A stretch of 64,000 nt of DNA from Chryseolinea serpens. GTDB taxonomy: Bacteria; Bacteroidota; Bacteroidia; Cytophagales; Cyclobacteriaceae. The notes beneath the pieces were generated by a model, which saw only the letters and a list, made by a program, of their open reading frames with translations, was not told the origin of the DNA and searched no databases. Both the position numbers and the translations under genes were made by a program. Below, piece after piece: positions 45,090 to 53,538 of this stretch (the stretch's first letter is position 1; every line of letters starts with the position of its first letter). The stretch covers positions 1-64,000 of the forward strand of contig NZ_FQWQ01000007.1 in assembly GCF_900129725.1 (NCBI RefSeq). Direction: 5' to 3'.

Positions 45090-48000
45090 TTAAAGTCCGA
45101 TGTTTAATCCCACCTGTACGGTGCGGGGTTGAGGCACCGTTGCCCAGTCAAAATTTTTGGTGTTGCCAACACCGCTCTGGGAATTTACCTCTGGGTCTAG
45201 TCCCGAGTAGCCGGTTCCGGTCCACAGGTTTGTGCCTTGCACATACAAGCGGAGGGAGGCTACCCTGTATTTGGAAAGTAAGGCTTTGGGTACGTTATAG
45301 CCAAGACTAACGGTTCTCAAGCGAATAAACGAACCGTCTTCGAGGTAGCGGGAGCTCAGGTTTTGAACCGTTCCTCCATAATTGTTGGAAGACGCCACGG
45401 TGGTCATGCGGGGAATGTCGGTTATGTCGCCGGGCTTCTGCCAGCGCTCAAGCTGTTCGGGTATGTAGCCGATGTTGCTTTGTGTTCCGCCATGCACCAG
45501 GAAGAAGCGGTTCATGTTCATGATCTGCGCGCCTTTTTCAAAATAGAAGAAAGCGTTCAGATCAAAGGCTTTGTAGCGGAGCGTATTGGTGAAGCCACCA
45601 TAGAAATCAGGCCAGGCATTGCCAACGATCTGCCGGTCGGCCACCGTGATGCCGTCGTTGCCCTTGTCGTCGTACACGGCATCGCCGGTCTGAGGATCGA
45701 CATACAATTGCTTATAGATCCAAAAGGAATACAGCGGAATGCCTTCCTGCAAACGGAATATATCCCGCGAACCTGCCGTGAAAGGAGCGGCAAGTTTCTC
45801 GATCTTATTCTTGTTGGTGGAAATGTTGAAGCTGCTGGTCCATTGAAAATCGGCACTGCGAATGATGTCGCCGGTGACGGTGAGTTCAAATCCTTTGTTG
45901 CTCACCGCACCGTAGTTTTGCAGCAGGGAAGAGTAACCTGACTTCAACGGAACCGGAACATTCAACAACAATCCCGACGTATACTTGTCATAATAATTGA
46001 TGTCGAACGTGAGCCGGTCGCGGAAGAAGCCAAGATCCAATCCCACGTTCCATTGACGGGTTTCTTCCCAACTCAGATTCGGGTTGGCCAACTGCAGCGG
46101 CGCCGTTCCGGGCGAGTCTGTATAGTTGTTGCCACCTTGCCACAACCCGATCGATGCATATTCGCTGATGCCCGCCTGGTTGCCGGTCTTCCCGACGCTG
46201 GCACGTAGTTTCAGCTCGTCGAATATCCCCAGGTCTTTGATGAAGCGTTCTTCACCCAAGCGCCAGGCCGCACCCACAGCGGGAAAATAGCCCCAACGGT
46301 TCGAAACGCCAAAGCGTGATGACGCATCGGCGCGGAAGCTGGCATCCAGTGTATAGCGTTGGTTCCACGTTGCGCTGGCCTTTCCAAAATAAGAAAGTAA
46401 GGCAGACTCTGCTTTTGTTGACGTACCGGTCTGGGTAGCCGCCGACGCGATGGTCTCTAAAGAGTTTGTGGGAAATTGCTGGCCGCTAAGGGAAGTAACC
46501 TGGTAGGTGTTTTTTTGAATGGTGTTCCCGGCAATCACCTGGAGGCTGAGTTTGTCCCAGGTTTTTAAATAGGTCAGTGTCTGTTCGTTGAGTAAGGTAA
46601 CGTCGCGCGACAAGGCCGAGGTTGCCGTGCCCTTCGGTTGTCCCGCCAGGATCAGCGTGTTGTTGTAATTGTTCTCGTACATGTCGTTGAAATCAATGCT
46701 CCAGCTGGTGCGAAACGTCAGGTTCTCGGTGATGGCATATTCCCCGAATACATTGCTGATCACACGGGTACCCGTGGCGTTGTTGTTCAAGTTGTCGATC
46801 AACGCGAGGTGGTTGTCGAAACTGCCGTACTTGGCATAGGTTCCGTTCTCATTAAACACGGGCAGGTTGGATTTCGGGAACAGAGCCGAGTTGATCACCC
46901 CCACCGGGTTGTTGTCGTTGCTGCTCACATTGCGGTGCGTGCGCGTCAGTGCGGTACTGGTTCCGATTTTTACCTGTTCGTTCAGGTGCTGGTCCAGGTT
47001 GATCCGCAGGCTGTAACGATCAAACTCCGAGGGCTTCACAATAGATTCCTGGTTAAAGTAACCGCCTCCGATATAATACTGCGTTTTGTCATTGCCACCG
47101 GAAGCAGACAATTCGTAGCTGCGGGTTCTTGCCGTACGAAATACATCGCTGATGCGATCATAGGTTGGCTGCTCTTCAGGAAGTCCGGATCCACCGGAAG
47201 CCTTTGAGCGAAACGGGACCAGCTCCGGGCTGCCACCATCGTTGAGAAACCTTTCGTTCTGGAGGGTGGCCAGTTCAGGCCCCGTCACGACTTTGAATTT
47301 TTTGGGAGCCCACGACCAACCTTGGTACGTATTGAAATTTATCCGCGAACGCGAATTGGCCTTTCCTCGCTTGGTCCTTATCAGCACCACGCCATTTGCA
47401 CCACGCGAACCGTAAATGGCGGTGGCATTGGCATCCTTTAGGATTTCCAGCGATTCGATGTCGGAGGGATTGATGTCGGCCAATGGGTTGGAGGCCACCT
47501 GGTTTCCTAATCCCGTGCGGACAAGATTGTTGTTGTTGATGAAAACGCCATCCACAATGTACAGTGGGTCGTTGCTGGCGTTGATGGAGTTCGTGCCCCG
47601 CACGCGAATGAAGATCCCTCCACCGGGCACGCCGGAGTTTGCCGTTACCTGCACACCCGCAGCTTTTCCCTGGATGAGTTGATCCGGGCTGGGCGCCGGG
47701 GTCGACTTTAGCTCATCGAAGGAAACCGATGTTTGTGAGCCCGTCAGCGTCTTGCGCGACTGCTCGCCGTAGCCGACGATAACAATCTCTTGAAGCTCCT
47801 TGGCATCCGCTTCCAGGGCGATGTTGGCAACGGTTTGGTCATTGCTTAGCGCTACTTCTTGTGTCAGATATCCGATGAAGCTAAACAACAGCGTGGCTTT
47901 CGCCGGGACGGCAATGCTGTAGTTTCCATCGGCATCGGTCGATGTGCCGGTGGAGGTTCCCTTCACCAGCACGTTAACGCCTGGCAAAGCCGTGCCGTCT

Positions 48001-48098
48001 TCGGATGAGGTTATCCGGCCGCGCACGACAGCCGGGTTTTGCGCATACCCATAGAGTGATGAGGCGAGCAGGCCAAAAAAGAGTAGTATTCTTTTCAT
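45090..48098 (-). CDS. SusC/RagA-family TonB-dependent transporter
   Basis: Outer-membrane transporter of 1002 aa: signal peptide (ends LYGYAQ), carboxypeptidase-regulatory-like domain ('VRGRITSSEDGTALPGVNVL'), the SusC signature 'DAKELQEIVIVGYGEQSRKT', TonB plug with 'IRVRGTNSINASNDPLYIVD' and 'LKDANATAIYGSRGANGVVL', then the beta-barrel. It is slightly shorter than many glycan SusCs and fits the RagA-like peptide/amino-acid group. Its leader of about 470 bases contains two cysteine-ending small frames, structured RNA and a terminator-like hairpin, so expression is probably controlled after initiation as well as at the TCTAT-N7-ATAGA site. Confidence 0.95.
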   Translation of the reverse strand: MKRILLFFGLLASSLYGYAQNPAVVRGRITSSEDGTALPGVNVLVKGTSTGTSTDADGNYSIAVPAKATLLFSFIGYLTQEVALSNDQTVANIALEADAKELQEIVIVGYGEQSRKTLTGSQTSVSFDELKSTPAPSPDQLIQGKAAGVQVTANSGVPGGGIFIRVRGTNSINASNDPLYIVDGVFINNNNLVRTGLGNQVASNPLADINPSDIESLEILKDANATAIYGSRGANGVVLIRTKRGKANSRSRINFNTYQGWSWAPKKFKVVTGPELATLQNERFLNDGGSPELVPFRSKASGGSGLPEEQPTYDRISDVFRTARTRSYELSASGGNDKTQYYIGGGYFNQESIVKPSEFDRYSLRINLDQHLNEQVKIGTSTALTRTHRNVSSNDNNPVGVINSALFPKSNLPVFNENGTYAKYGSFDNHLALIDNLNNNATGTRVISNVFGEYAITENLTFRTSWSIDFNDMYENNYNNTLILAGQPKGTATSALSRDVTLLNEQTLTYLKTWDKLSLQVIAGNTIQKNTYQVTSLSGQQFPTNSLETIASAATQTGTSTKAESALLSYFGKASATWNQRYTLDASFRADASSRFGVSNRWGYFPAVGAAWRLGEERFIKDLGIFDELKLRASVGKTGNQAGISEYASIGLWQGGNNYTDSPGTAPLQLANPNLSWEETRQWNVGLDLGFFRDRLTFDINYYDKYTSGLLLNVPVPLKSGYSSLLQNYGAVSNKGFELTVTGDIIRSADFQWTSSFNISTNKNKIEKLAAPFTAGSRDIFRLQEGIPLYSFWIYKQLYVDPQTGDAVYDDKGNDGITVADRQIVGNAWPDFYGGFTNTLRYKAFDLNAFFYFEKGAQIMNMNRFFLVHGGTQSNIGYIPEQLERWQKPGDITDIPRMTTVASSNNYGGTVQNLSSRYLEDGSFIRLRTVSLGYNVPKALLSKYRVASLRLYVQGTNLWTGTGYSGLDPEVNSQSGVGNTKNFDWATVPQPRTVQVGLNIGL

Positions 48099-48171
48099 GA
48101 TTCAATTGTTTAAAGTGTGGACAAAGCGGGTCCGTCTCACGGGTTTTGTGAGGAGCGCTTGTCGTATGAAA

Positions 48172-48200
48172 TAAAAAAGGGACAAAACCGGAAAGCCGGT
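48172..48200 (-). terminator. Terminator-like hairpin in the susC leader
   Basis: On the minus strand ACCGG-CTTT-CCGGT is followed by TTTGTCCCTTTTTT. It lies after the small RCC-ending frame and about 75 bases before the susC start, so it would act as an attenuator rather than as an operon end. The stem is only 5 bp. Confidence 0.5.
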
Positions 48201-48240
48201 AAAGGATGATAACCCGAATTCTTCTTCTGCGGAGTGAGAA

Positions 48241-48279
48241 CTAGCAGCAGCGCCCGGGCCCGGAAATTAACAAGTACAT
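48241..48279 (-). CDS. Putative leader peptide ending Cys-Cys
   Basis: ATG at 48279 encodes MYLLISGPGRCC and stops with TAG, so two TGC codons directly precede the stop. An overlapping frame (48287-48267) would give MKKCTC. No Shine-Dalgarno is visible, which is normal in this phylum. It is called only because the other sulfur-type leaders of this region end alike. Confidence 0.45.
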   Translation of the reverse strand: MYLLISGPGRCC

Positions 48280-48291
48280 TTTTTCATAGAA

Positions 48292-48346
48292 GAAAGTATT
48301 TAGGTTTGAAATCGTTTTCAATGGGCATATGCCCTGATATACTTTC
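48292..48346 (-). ncRNA. Compact branched RNA element in the susC leader
   Basis: Minus-strand GAAAGTAT (48346-48339) pairs with ATACTTTC (48299-48292). Between them are two hairpins, GGGC-ATAT-GCCC and TTGAAA-ACGA-TTTCAA, giving a possible three-way junction of 55 nt just ahead of the RCC frame. Found by eye; it was not folded. Confidence 0.4.
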
Positions 48347-48423
48347 AGAAGGACAATGACTACTAAATTTTTGGTGGGTAACTATAGTAACACTTGGTGG
48401 GTCCGGCCTGAGGTGTAAATCGA

Positions 48424-48555
48424 TCAAATGATCTTCGCGCAACAGTCCCGTGTGGCGTTGCACGTTGTTTGGTGGATGGTAAGAAACTGCATCATGGTGT
48501 TGGGTGCAGCATAAAACAAGGTCTCTAAATAATATTGATGGAAATGATGGTTCAT
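48424..48555 (-). CDS. Putative His/Cys-rich leader peptide of the susC transcript
   Basis: A frame of 43 codons starting ATG 48555, about 16 bases after the predicted transcription start. It begins MNHHFHQYYLE and ends TTCNATRDCCAKII before TGA. The tandem TGT TGC codons near the end and the His-rich start resemble the leaders upstream of the glutamate dehydrogenase and sulfatase genes. In-frame ATGs at 48495-48490 would give a 23-aa or 22-aa version. Peptide function is not implied; the act of translation may be what counts. Confidence 0.5.
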   Translation of the reverse strand: MNHHFHQYYLETLFYAAPNTMMQFLTIHQTTCNATRDCCAKII

Positions 48556-48577
48556 TTTTTATCGGGGGATAAGGCTG

Positions 48578-48627
48578 CAAATATAGACGAATTTTGATTT
48601 AGTATGAAAGTCTATAGATTTAATAGA
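48578..48627. promoter_or_regulatory. Divergent susC/permease control region with TCTAT-N7-ATAGA operator
   Basis: The operator TCTATAGATTTAATAGA is at 48611-48627. On the minus strand a perfect -7 element TATATTTG (48585-48578) follows after 25 bases, with TTTC about 20 bases ahead of it. So the operator lies directly upstream of the susC -33 region, an activator-like position. On the plus strand no convincing -7 is seen for the permease leader. Confidence 0.65.
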
Positions 48628-48634
48628 TAAATAA

Positions 48635-48708
48635 ACGGAAGATTTCCATAAATGGTTTTTAAAGGGTTGGAACGTCTTCCGTACAAGATGTTAAATTGTC
48701 GATGCTGA
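48635..48708 (+). CDS. Putative leader peptide (ending Cys-Arg-Cys) with embedded hairpin, permease leader
   Basis: The frame runs 48652-48708: MVFKGLERLPYKMLNCRC, then TGA. Its 5' part is enclosed by an 8-bp stem, ACGGAAGA (48635-48642) with TCTTCCGT (48675-48682), which places the ATG in the loop. The main permease gene starts 72 bases after the stop. Support is the cysteine-rich end and the position next to the shared operator. Confidence 0.4.
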
Positions 48709-48780
48709 ACGAAAACGGATAATTTTCAGTTCTCCTGGATCATTAAAGCTGTTCTATGATCTCCACCTTTACATACTTCG

Positions 48781-50115
48781 ATGCCTGATGTTTTGCCACC
48801 GCGCCGCCTGGGATTGCTAGAGGCCACGGCCATAAACATGACCGATATGGTGGGTATCGGACCCTTCATAACACTACCCATGGTGATCTCCATTATGAAC
48901 GGTCCCTATTTTTTGTATGCCTGGATTGCCGGAGCCGTGTTGTCATTTGTGGATGCCACGATCTGGAGCGAATTGGGCGCGGCCTTTCCTTTGGCGGGGG
49001 GCTCATACAACTTTCTGAAAGAGACCTATAAAAATAAAGGCTTGGGCAAGCTCATGAGTTTTCTGTTCGTATGGCAGACCATGATCCAGGCTCCGTTGGT
49101 AATTGCTTCGGCGGCAATCGGGTTCTCAGCCTATTTTTCCTATCTCGTTCCACTTTCCGTTGTTGAAACGAAGCTGATGAGTGGTGGCGTAGTGTTGAGC
49201 ATCATTTTTCTGCTTTACCGAAGGATCGAAGTCATCGGAAAGATCAGCGTGTTCTTATGGATCGCCGTCATGGGCACCATTCTTTGGATCATTCTGGGCG
49301 GGTTCGTGCATGGCAATATCCTTCAACCGCTGTCCCACCTAAACGACGGTCTGACGGTAAGTTATTCATTTGCCGCAGCGTTGGGATTTGCCTCTGTGAA
49401 AAGCGTATACAGCTATCTGGGCTATTACAATGTTTGCCACCTTGGCGGCGACATCGTAGATCCTTCCCGTAATATTCCGAAGAGCATGTTCATGTCCATA
49501 GGTGGGATTTCGATTCTTTATCTTCTGATGAACATCAGCATCGTCAGCGTGATCCCCTGGCAGGAGGCCAAGAACAGCGATCATGTGGTAAGCCTGTTCA
49601 TGCTTCGGCTCCTGGGGCCCGGTGCCGCCACGGCCATAACCTATCTTATTTTGGTGGTGGCCTTTGCTTCTGTTTTTTCCGCCACGCTCGGCTACAGCCG
49701 CATTCCGTATGCCGCAGCCGTTGACGGAGCCTTCTTTAAGGCCTTTGCCCGTACGCACCCCAAAGGAAACTTTCCCCATGTCTCGTTGCTTTTTTTGGGA
49801 GGCATTGCTTTTGTATTCAGCTTGCTGTTCAAACTAAGCGATGTCATCAGCGCCATTCTGGCGATGCGCATCCTGGTGCAATTCATCGGTCAGGCGGTTG
49901 GTCTGCTGATGTTGCGAAAAGAGAAGACTGCAAACTTCCCCTACAAAATGCCTTTCTTTCCCTGGCCGGTTTATCTGGCCATTGTCATGTGGTGCTGTAT
50001 CTTACTTTCTACCGGATGGCAAATGGCCTTAGGTGGCGTGTGTGTTATTGGCATTGGCGTAGGACTTTATTTTTTGAAGGAACGGCTGGAAAAGCAACGC
50101 CTTCGGGAGGCGTAA
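48781..50115 (+). CDS. APC-family amino acid permease
   Basis: Transporter of 444 aa with about 12 membrane helices. The first helix contains the broken substrate-binding motif 'MTDMVGIGPFITLP' and helix 6 the 'SYSFAAALGFASVKSVYSYL' region. Probably takes up an amino acid or amine; the operator and cysteine-ending leader point to a sulfur amino acid, which is inference. It is convergent with a second APC permease that is only distantly similar. Confidence 0.88.
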   Translation: MPDVLPPRRLGLLEATAINMTDMVGIGPFITLPMVISIMNGPYFLYAWIAGAVLSFVDATIWSELGAAFPLAGGSYNFLKETYKNKGLGKLMSFLFVWQTMIQAPLVIASAAIGFSAYFSYLVPLSVVETKLMSGGVVLSIIFLLYRRIEVIGKISVFLWIAVMGTILWIILGGFVHGNILQPLSHLNDGLTVSYSFAAALGFASVKSVYSYLGYYNVCHLGGDIVDPSRNIPKSMFMSIGGISILYLLMNISIVSVIPWQEAKNSDHVVSLFMLRLLGPGAATAITYLILVVAFASVFSATLGYSRIPYAAAVDGAFFKAFARTHPKGNFPHVSLLFLGGIAFVFSLLFKLSDVISAILAMRILVQFIGQAVGLLMLRKEKTANFPYKMPFFPWPVYLAIVMWCCILLSTGWQMALGGVCVIGIGVGLYFLKERLEKQRLREA

Positions 50116-50124
50116 ACATAAACA

Positions 50125-51459
50125 TTAGGCGACCGCCGGTTTTTTAAACACTTTTTGTAAGATATAATATAGAGGATACCCCGCCATGAACAGGAGAAAG
50201 CCGACAAATGCAGTGCCCGGTTCGAAGTACATCACGCTGGCGTTGACCAGGGCATAGCCGACAATAAAAATAAGGGTGAGCCAGGGATAGAATTTCATCT
50301 TGTAGATTCCCACATCGTGCACGTTTGCCCGCCTGGCCCGCCGGCGCAGAACAAACACGGCAGCGCAGGCAGCGATGAGCCCGATGCTGTCAAAGAACAT
50401 GACATAGTTCAATATCTTTTGAAACGACGACAAGGTAAAGAGAAACAGGATGATGATGGCCACGTAGACGGTTAGCGCAATTTCCTGCGTTTGGGTTCTT
50501 TCATTCACCTTTTTGAAAACCGCGGGCAAAACATTCTCCTCTGCCATGGCATAATATACGCGCGGGTTCGATAGCAGTGAGGCGTTGACGTAGGCCAGCA
50601 CGGCCAGGAACATGATGATGGAGACGAACACCGCGGCATAATCGCCAACGATCACTGCCGTTATTTCTGCCGCCAGGGCAGGAGAATGCTTCAGCCCCTC
50701 AAATCCCAAAACGTTCACGTATGAAATGCTTACCAGGAGATAAAGGACCAGCACGAGGCCCATACCAAAAAAAATGGAACGCGGCATCGTGCGATTCGCG
50801 TTGGGGACATCGCTTCCGAAATTCATTGTTTGATGATAACCGCCGTAAGTAAAGAATATGGGGACAAAACAGAGCCAGAAGGCTTTCAACGCATCGTTGC
50901 CGGTGAGCGCCTGGGCCACGGCAGCGTCGTGATGCGAAGGCCTTATGAACATGGCGGAAATCATGAGCACCAAGACGGCGATCTTGATGACCATGAGCAC
51001 GTTCAACGTCCTGGCGCCCATCTTTATGCCACCCAGGTTGATGCCGTACAAAAGGATCACGGAGGCTATCGTCGTGATGCGTATGCCGGCTTCCGGTGCG
51101 AGGTTTGGAAAGAGGAGTGGGTTGATATATTCGGCGCCCATAATGGCTACCGATGCGCTTGATCCTGCGTTGGCGATCACGGAAATCCAATTCACCATGA
51201 ACGCAAAGGCCGGATGATAGCAATGTGAAAAGATCTTATAGAATCCGCCCGCTGCCGGGTAGCGGGAGCCCACCTCGGCCAACGTTAACGCTCCGAAAAA
51301 ACTGATCACCGCGCCGGCAATCCAGGCCAGGAAGAAAATGGTTGGCACCTGCGCTTTTTGCGCGATCTCTACAGGCGTGCGGAAGATTCCCGTTCCGATA
51401 ACAACGCTCACCACAATCATGGTGAGGTCGAAGGTGTTTAGCCGCGCCTTGATGGACAT
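50125..51459 (-). CDS. APC-family amino acid permease
   Basis: Permease of 444 aa with about 12 helices. Helix 1 reads 'TMIVVSVVIGTGIFRTPVEI', the classic GTGIF substrate motif of LAT/APC proteins. Other landmarks are 'AGAVISFFGALTLAEVGSRY' with 'PAAGGFYKIF' (loop after helix 2) and 'PRSIFFGMGLVLVLYLLVSI'. Last gene of the operon starting at 53308; 3 bases separate it from the SDR gene. Confidence 0.9.
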   Translation of the reverse strand: MSIKARLNTFDLTMIVVSVVIGTGIFRTPVEIAQKAQVPTIFFLAWIAGAVISFFGALTLAEVGSRYPAAGGFYKIFSHCYHPAFAFMVNWISVIANAGSSASVAIMGAEYINPLLFPNLAPEAGIRITTIASVILLYGINLGGIKMGARTLNVLMVIKIAVLVLMISAMFIRPSHHDAAVAQALTGNDALKAFWLCFVPIFFTYGGYHQTMNFGSDVPNANRTMPRSIFFGMGLVLVLYLLVSISYVNVLGFEGLKHSPALAAEITAVIVGDYAAVFVSIIMFLAVLAYVNASLLSNPRVYYAMAEENVLPAVFKKVNERTQTQEIALTVYVAIIILFLFTLSSFQKILNYVMFFDSIGLIAACAAVFVLRRRARRANVHDVGIYKMKFYPWLTLIFIVGYALVNASVMYFEPGTAFVGFLLFMAGYPLYYILQKVFKKPAVA

Positions 51460-51462
51460 AGC

Positions 51463-52263
51463 CTAACGGGTTAGCAGTCCCGCATCGAGTACGAACTGCG
51501 ATCCCGTGACAAAGCGGGCCTTGTCCGACACCAGGTAGAGCACGGCTTCCGCCACATCCTCGGGTTCAATCCAGGGCACTGGCAATAAATTTCCGGCAGA
51601 GGCTTCCGCGATTTGTGCCGGTGTTTTTCCTTCCAGTGCCGCCAGCCCATCGTTCATCGGGGTGTTCACGCCGGTGGGGTGGATGGAGTTCACACGGATG
51701 TTGTGTGGTGCCAGTTCGATGGCCCACGACTTTGTCAGTCCCACCAATCCCCACTTGGAGGCGGCGTAGTGACTGAGGCGGTTCATGCCCCGGAGGCCGG
51801 CGATGGAAGAGTTGTTTATGATATTCCCGGTCTTCAGGGCGATCATCGACGGGATCACATGGCGCGCCGTGAGCCAGGCGCCCTTCAGGTTAATGTCCAG
51901 CATGGCGTCCCAGGCTTCTTCCGATAGTTCATGGGCCAGTCCGTAGGCGCAAATGCCGGCATTGTTAAAGAGAATGTCGATGCGGTTGAAATGGAAAAGT
52001 GTTTCGTGAACCGCTGTTTTTACCTCGGCATCTCTTCGAACATCTCCGGAAAATATAAGACATGCCACACGAAGCTTTTCGATGTCCTGTTTAAGCGTTG
52101 TTAAGTCCTGTTCGGTTCCGAGTGCATAACCCGGATACGATAATGGCTTGGCAATATCAAATGCCGCAATGTGAACGCCTTCTTTGGCCAGGGCAAGGGC
52201 TGTGGCGCGGCCCTGGCCGTGTGCCGCGCCCGTAATGAATGCGACTTTTCCTTTTAACGACAT
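51463..52263 (-). CDS. Short-chain dehydrogenase/reductase, carveol-dehydrogenase-like
   Basis: Classical SDR of 266 aa: cofactor motif 'TGAAHGQGRA', 'NNAG', and the catalytic pair in 'YAASK' with the upstream Ser of 'NNSSIAGLRG'. A specific insertion after the second strand ('PLSYPGYALGTEQDLTTL') is typical of the mycofactocin-coupled SDR subfamily of Actinobacteria. No mycofactocin genes are in the window, so ordinary NAD(P) use is assumed. It sits between the permease and the CMD-like gene in one operon. Confidence 0.87.
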   Translation of the reverse strand: MSLKGKVAFITGAAHGQGRATALALAKEGVHIAAFDIAKPLSYPGYALGTEQDLTTLKQDIEKLRVACLIFSGDVRRDAEVKTAVHETLFHFNRIDILFNNAGICAYGLAHELSEEAWDAMLDINLKGAWLTARHVIPSMIALKTGNIINNSSIAGLRGMNRLSHYAASKWGLVGLTKSWAIELAPHNIRVNSIHPTGVNTPMNDGLAALEGKTPAQIAEASAGNLLPVPWIEPEDVAEAVLYLVSDKARFVTGSQFVLDAGLLTR

Positions 52264-52265
52264 GG

Positions 52266-52847
52266 TTATACGTTTTTGAACAGGTTTGATTGAAGCGCGC
52301 CTGATTTCTCCACGACTTCACCCACGCGCGCAAAAGGAATAAGGTATTCGTCTATTTCGGTCTGAAGCACATTGTTGAAGATGTTGGTGGCGATCATGAT
52401 GCCGGCAAAGGCGGTGAGCACCACCAGTTGAGCCGGGGTGAATCGTTGCGCCACAGCATCAAATGTCTCGTCGGGTACGCTGCCCTTATTTCTGCCGATG
52501 GCCGCGCCAAACGACACTATCGCCTGGTCGGTTTCCGAGAGTACCAGATTTTCAGGATCCTCGCCCGATTCGATAATGATTTTTCTAAAGTAAGTGCTGC
52601 ACAACGGACAGTCCGAGGCTTCCGAAATCGACCAGGCAAACAAAGGCGAAAGCCTTTGCCCCAAAATTTTCTTCACCTCCTCAAAGAGCGGATACCATTC
52701 CATGTAGGCCTTGAAGGCCGTTAGCGAGTGGCCGAGCGTAGACTTCATGTTGGTGATGCGTCCGTTGAAGAGGAGCTTATGCTGACTGTAGGAAATTTTG
52801 ATTTCGGTAGGTGTTTTTTCAATTTCCAGGGGTAATATTCTGGGCAT
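52266..52847 (-). CDS. Carboxymuconolactone decarboxylase-like (AhpD fold) protein
   Basis: All-helical protein of 193 aa with the redox motif 'EASDCPLCSTYFRKIIIESG' (CxxC at about 79-82) and a second helical half 'FTPAQLVVLTAFAGIMIATN'. In AhpD and relatives the CxxC reduces peroxidatic partners. The usual His after the motif is replaced (YFRKI rather than YHxxH), so peroxidase activity is uncertain. Two bases separate it from the SDR start. Confidence 0.8.
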   Translation of the reverse strand: MPRILPLEIEKTPTEIKISYSQHKLLFNGRITNMKSTLGHSLTAFKAYMEWYPLFEEVKKILGQRLSPLFAWSISEASDCPLCSTYFRKIIIESGEDPENLVLSETDQAIVSFGAAIGRNKGSVPDETFDAVAQRFTPAQLVVLTAFAGIMIATNIFNNVLQTEIDEYLIPFARVGEVVEKSGALQSNLFKNV

Positions 52848-52873
52848 AGATTTTAAGTTTAGGGTTGGTTCTG

Positions 52874-53308
52874 TTATTTGTCGGCTTCAATCGCCTGGAC
52901 TTCAATGTCCCAATGGGCCACGAGCAACTCGAAGCGATGTTGCTCTTCGCGCTTGAGTTTTTCCAGGTCGGGATATAACTCTTTTTTGTAAGGCTCCGTC
53001 AGGTTGGGATCGAACGCGGCCTGAGCGTTTTTGAACTTCAGGGTTACACGGTAATCCCAACGGCCATCTTCTGTGGCATGCTGCCGGGGCTTCTCGATTG
53101 TAATGGAGAGCAGATCGCCTTTCTCCAGCGCTTTTTTTAATAACGGGTAATGATTTTTTTTATAGAGCGCGATAAACTCTTCGGCATAGCCCCACTTTAC
53201 CTTATAGTAGTTTTCGATGATGAAGGCGTCGTCAACCTTTGTCTGGGCATATGCATTTCCACACAGGACGACCAAAAGAACCAGACCTATTTGTTTTGTA
53301 GTAGCCAT
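52874..53308 (-). CDS. Small secreted protein, ABM-like
   Basis: Protein of 144 aa with a signal peptide (MATTKQIGLVLLVVLCGNAYAQ). The mature part has the dimeric alpha/beta-barrel look ('IIENYYKVKWGYAEEFIALY', 'DYRVTLKFKNAQAAFD'). I do not know the function. First gene of the operon 53308 to 50125; its start lies only 57 bases from the operator at 53366-53382, which is shared with the divergent dehydrogenase transcript. Confidence 0.7.
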   Translation of the reverse strand: MATTKQIGLVLLVVLCGNAYAQTKVDDAFIIENYYKVKWGYAEEFIALYKKNHYPLLKKALEKGDLLSITIEKPRQHATEDGRWDYRVTLKFKNAQAAFDPNLTEPYKKELYPDLEKLKREEQHRFELLVAHWDIEVQAIEADK

Positions 53309-53365
53309 GCCGTTTGCGTTTTTAAGCTTTGAGACTTTTGTTCAGTGGGTCAAGTTATAAAAAAG

Positions 53366-53418
53366 TCTATTAAAACTATAGAGATTATAGTTTAAATAAA
53401 ATTTATTCTATAATTTTA
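53366..53418. promoter_or_regulatory. TCTAT-N7-ATAGA operator and promoter of the gdh transcript
   Basis: TCTATTAAAACTATAGA at 53366-53382; its reverse complement differs from the susC site at one of 17 positions. A -7-like TAATTTTA follows at 53411-53418, with the riboswitch P1 helix beginning at 53426, so the transcript would start at about 53424. The operator centre is then near -50. Confidence 0.6.
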
Positions 53419-53425
53419 CAGCGGA

Positions 53426-53528
53426 ATTTATACAGAAGGGGGGAGAGACAGGCTCTGCGAACCCCTAGCAACTTCCAGGTTTGAAACCCGGGTCAGTGCT
53501 AAATCCTGCCACCAAAGGGTATATAAAT
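53426..53528 (+). ncRNA. SAM-I (S-box) type riboswitch, compact
   Basis: The core 'GGCTCTGCGAACCCCTAGCA' and 'AGTGCTAAATCC' match the S-box consensus. Pairings seen by eye: P1 ATTTATA (53426-53432) with TATAAAT (53522-53528); P2 AGGGG with CCCCT (53462-53466); P3 closed by ACT (53471-53473) and AGT (53495-53497), with a GGTTT/AACC hairpin inside. P4 is nearly absent. P1 ends 10 bases before the start codon of a cysteine-rich small frame, not next to the dehydrogenase. Confidence 0.85.
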
Positions 53529-53538
53529 CAGAGAAATC

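Noticed and set aside
48284-48580. 98-codon minus-strand frame across the susC leader
   Set aside because: It opens with TTG within the -7 element and overlaps the better-supported 43-codon leader frame in another phase; no family resemblance.
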